Source of the DNA: Promethearchaeota archaeon
GTDB lineage: Archaea > Asgardarchaeota > Lokiarchaeia > Sigynarchaeales > SOKP01
Assembly: GCA_016839635.1 (NCBI GenBank)
Contig: JAEOTV010000237.1
Coordinates: forward strand, 1 to 32,890
DNA length: 32,890 bases
Direction: 5' to 3'
Shown here: one piece after another, positions 31,610 through 32,890 of the stretch
How the letters are laid out: each line of letters starts with the position of its first letter
How positions within the stretch are numbered: position 1 is the first letter of the stretch
The notes under the pieces: model-generated
What the model saw: the letters and a program-made list of their open reading frames with translations, nothing else
Databases searched by the model: none
Told to the model about the DNA's origin: nothing
Made by a program: the position numbers and the translations under genes

Positions 31610-32137
31610 ATGCAGAGCTCATGGATTTTTAAGGTAATTGTTGCTGGTGCAGGTGGTGTAGGAAAAACTGCGATGATCACTCGATATTGCACCGGAAAAT
31701 TCGAAGAGGGTTATAAGATGACAATAGGCGCTGGATTTCATACTAAATCTGAAAATCTAGACAATGGAGAAGCTGTCAAAATGCAACTTTGGGATTTTGC
31801 GGGTGAAAAGCGATTCCGTGAACTCTTGCCTGATTATTGTAAAGGAGCTAGTGGTGCATTTATATGTTTTGATATTAGTGATTATGATACATTTAGAGAA
31901 ATACCTGAATGGTTAAAAATAATACGCCAAAAAGCTGGTTTCATTCCTATAATTCTCCTAGGGATGAAATGGGATCTTCAAAACCATGAGGTAGATTTTG
32001 ATATAGCAAACGATTATGCTACGAAAGCAAAATGTAACCAATGTGTATTCTGTTCATCAAAAGAAAACATTAATATCATCGAATCATTTCAAGCTATGGC
32101 AAAATGGCTGATTTATTATGCTGCTCTGTCAGATTAA
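31610..32137 (+). CDS. Ras-like small GTPase
   Basis: A 175-residue Ras-superfamily domain. G1 is GAGGVGKT (13-20); G2 Thr is T38 in YKMTIGAGF; G3 is WDFAGE (61-66); G4 is GMKWDL (118-123); G5 is CSSKEN (148-153). The usual N of NKxD is Met, and the residue corresponding to Ras Gln61 is Glu, so both guanine selectivity and hydrolysis may be altered. There is no C-terminal Cys for prenylation. Asgard genomes hold many such GTPases, often with Roadblock or longin partners. A TATA-like GTATTTAAAGC lies near 31532-31545; the intervening 31314-31609 holds only promoter sequence for this gene and aIF1. Confidence 0.92.
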   Translation: MQSSWIFKVIVAGAGGVGKTAMITRYCTGKFEEGYKMTIGAGFHTKSENLDNGEAVKMQLWDFAGEKRFRELLPDYCKGASGAFICFDISDYDTFREIPEWLKIIRQKAGFIPIILLGMKWDLQNHEVDFDIANDYATKAKCNQCVFCSSKENINIIESFQAMAKWLIYYAALSD

Positions 32138-32220
32138 TATAAAATTTTGCGTTTATATTCTGATTTTAATTTATATACCCTTTAAATAATAGAGAAAAAG
32201 CTAAATATTATATTTAATAA

Positions 32221-32230
32221 ATTTATATAT
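32221..32230 (+). promoter_or_regulatory. TATA box of tRNA-Asn
   Basis: ATTTATATAT is centred about 26 bases upstream of the tRNA 5' end at 32252, the normal archaeal TATA-to-start distance, so the tRNA should have almost no leader. Confidence 0.5.
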
Positions 32231-32251
32231 TAGAAAAAATATTTCAATTGT

Positions 32252-32414
32252 GCCTCCGTAGCTCAGCTAGGTAGAGCACCCGCCTTAAAGGTGTGCCAAA
32301 AGCACCCGGCTTAGGTATTTGGAATCTTAAAATATCTCCGGAAGTTAACCGGGCGGTCGCATGTTCGATTTCATTGTTCAATCTCTAAGCATGACGATAA
32401 CCATGCCGGGGGCG
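32252..32414 (+). tRNA. tRNA-Asn (GTT), probably with three introns
   Basis: Acceptor GCCTCCG (32252-32258) pairs with CGGGGGC (32407-32413), G73 at 32414. D-arm GCTC/GAGC, anticodon stem CCCGG/CCGGG, T-stem GCATG/CATGC. Three insertions interrupt it. First, a 26-nt intron between duplicated GCACCCG sequences (about 32283-32308, exact ends ambiguous). Second, 32312-32343 in the anticodon loop, with an AGGTATTT/AAATATCT stem and CCGG:CCGG core helix; cutting each three-base bulge after its second base (CT^T, AA^G) gives the loop CTGTTAA, anticodon GTT. Third, about 31 nt in the T-loop (32369-32399), leaving TTCGAAC. The product is 74 nt with G73, which supports Asn; a one-base shift of the second splice would read TTT (Lys). 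Confidence 0.8.
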
Positions 32415-32656
32415 CATATTTTACTTTTATCTTGAGCTTTATTGTCTTTAAAAGCGGAGTTCTAGATAATATATCGATTTTATAAAATTTTCTTACGTAT
32501 AAGTATTTAAATGGAAAATCTTTCAAAAAAAGGAATATCTTTTCATTATTCTATATTTCTTCATACAAATTTTTGAAGCCGCTAAATTAAGCTTTCCCCT
32601 TTTCTATAATAGTTAGGAAATCAATTATCTTAGAAAAAGGTTTTATAATGATAAAT

Positions 32657-32762
32657 TGGTGCTCCTACCGGGATTTGAACCCGGGTCACCAGGGTGAAAG
32701 CCTAGCATTCAAGTACTTATTCAAATAATAAATATTGCTTGGCCGGACTACACTATAGGAGC
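32657..32762 (-). tRNA. tRNA-Glu (TTC) with an intron at the D-stem/anticodon-stem junction
   Basis: On the minus strand the acceptor GCTCCTA (32762-32756) pairs with TAGGAGC (32667-32661); A73 is 32660 and CCA is encoded (32659-32657). The D-loop TAGTCCGGCCAAG and T-arm CCGGG-TTCAAAT-CCCGG match archaeal tRNA-Glu. The anticodon stem CTAGG/CCTGG surrounds CTTTCAC, so the anticodon is TTC. An insertion of about 28 nt (32735-32708, ends uncertain by one or two bases) lies between A24 and T25/G26, not at 37/38. It contains a TTATT/AATAA hairpin. The mature RNA without CCA is 75 nt. Confidence 0.85.
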
Positions 32763-32781
32763 AGTATTTATTTTATTAAAA

Positions 32782-32790
32782 TTTATAAAA
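32782..32790 (-). promoter_or_regulatory. TATA box of tRNA-Glu
   Basis: TTTTATAAA on the minus strand is centred about 24 bases upstream of the tRNA-Glu 5' end at 32762, matching the archaeal distance for a leaderless start. Confidence 0.45.
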
Positions 32791-32847
32791 TTATTAATGA
32801 TGTAATTAATTTTGGGTTAAAAATTTTATGTTTAAAAGTCTATATAA

Positions 32848-32890
32848 TGCGGGAAGGGAGATTTGAACTCCCGAACTCCTACGAGAATGG
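32848..32890 (-). tRNA. tRNA 3' part, probably tRNA-Leu (continues past the right edge)
   Basis: On the minus strand the end reads T-arm GGGAG-TTCAAAT-CTCCC, acceptor 3' strand TTCCCGC (32855-32849), and discriminator A (32848), without encoded CCA. Before the T-arm lies a variable region with a CTC/GAG stem-like TCTCGTAGGAG, long enough to be type II. A73 with a long variable arm favours leucine over serine. The anticodon and 5' half are outside the window. Confidence 0.75.

Noticed and set aside
32312..32343. Reading TCTTAA inside the tRNA-Asn second intron as a Lys (CTT) anticodon
   Set aside because: Those bases lie in the loop of a good intron hairpin, and the flanking bulge-helix-bulge gives GTT without an additional intron.
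1..32890. CRISPR arrays, insertion sequences, prophage or integrase genes
   Set aside because: I saw no regularly spaced repeats, transposase or integrase motifs, or long terminal repeats in the window.

Overview
The window reads as AT-rich chromosomal DNA of an archaeon, most likely an Asgard archaeon (Promethearchaeota, Lokiarchaeia-like). Archaeal identity comes from aRF1, aIF2-beta, aIF1, TFB, Rpb12/RpoP, archaeal RPA, UMP kinase, the archaeal CoA route (pantoate kinase plus 4-phosphopantoate--beta-alanine ligase) and intron-bearing tRNA genes. The Asgard assignment is inferred from a Ras-like small GTPase, a Roadblock/LC7-like protein, a RING-like zinc protein and Get3, together with FtsZ. 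No phage, insertion sequence or CRISPR array was seen.

Layout. The left edge (1 to about 226, minus) is the 5' end of a 23S rRNA gene with no 16S gene in the 650 bases in front of it. Then follow DUF72, ketopantoate reductase, an Ard1/RimI-like acetyltransferase and phosphopantoate--beta-alanine ligase (876-4213); aRF1, Get3, a TtuA/Ncs6-type tRNA thiolase and a site-2 protease (4308-9444). An intron-containing initiator tRNA-Met (9638-9741) precedes an RPA32-like gene and a tight plus-strand translation and ribosome-maturation run: aIF2-beta, DUF424, NMD3, RIO1, PNO1/DIM2 (10725-13833). On the minus strand lie FtsZ and a two-gene unit of glycosyltransferase plus an aberrant PLP decarboxylase-like protein (13837-18000). 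SWIM, YkgJ-like, PAC2, Rpb12 and TFB genes follow (18049-21298).

21299-23811 holds an unexplained 741-base gap containing a broken zinc-finger-like ORF, and then three genes of signalling or proteostasis character (Roadblock-like, a Cys/His protein, a PAC3/4-like protein). A tRNA-Leu with two introns, a tail-anchored zinc-ribbon protein, UMP kinase, pantoate kinase, MfnB, a RING-like protein, a HisA-related protein, RPA1, a hypothetical protein and aIF1 come next (23812-31313). The right edge carries a small GTPase and a tRNA group: Asn with three insertions, Glu with one at an unusual place, and the end of a probable Leu.

How the genes fit together. Three separate loci supply archaeal CoA biosynthesis. 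MfnB, and possibly the HisA-related protein, point to methanofuran-type C1 metabolism. Translation initiation is represented by initiator tRNA, aIF2-beta and aIF1, termination by aRF1, and ribosome maturation by NMD3, RIO1 and PNO1. The most striking signals are the heavily interrupted tRNA genes and an aIF1 gene whose only start codon compatible with its conserved zinc-binding N-terminus is ATT.
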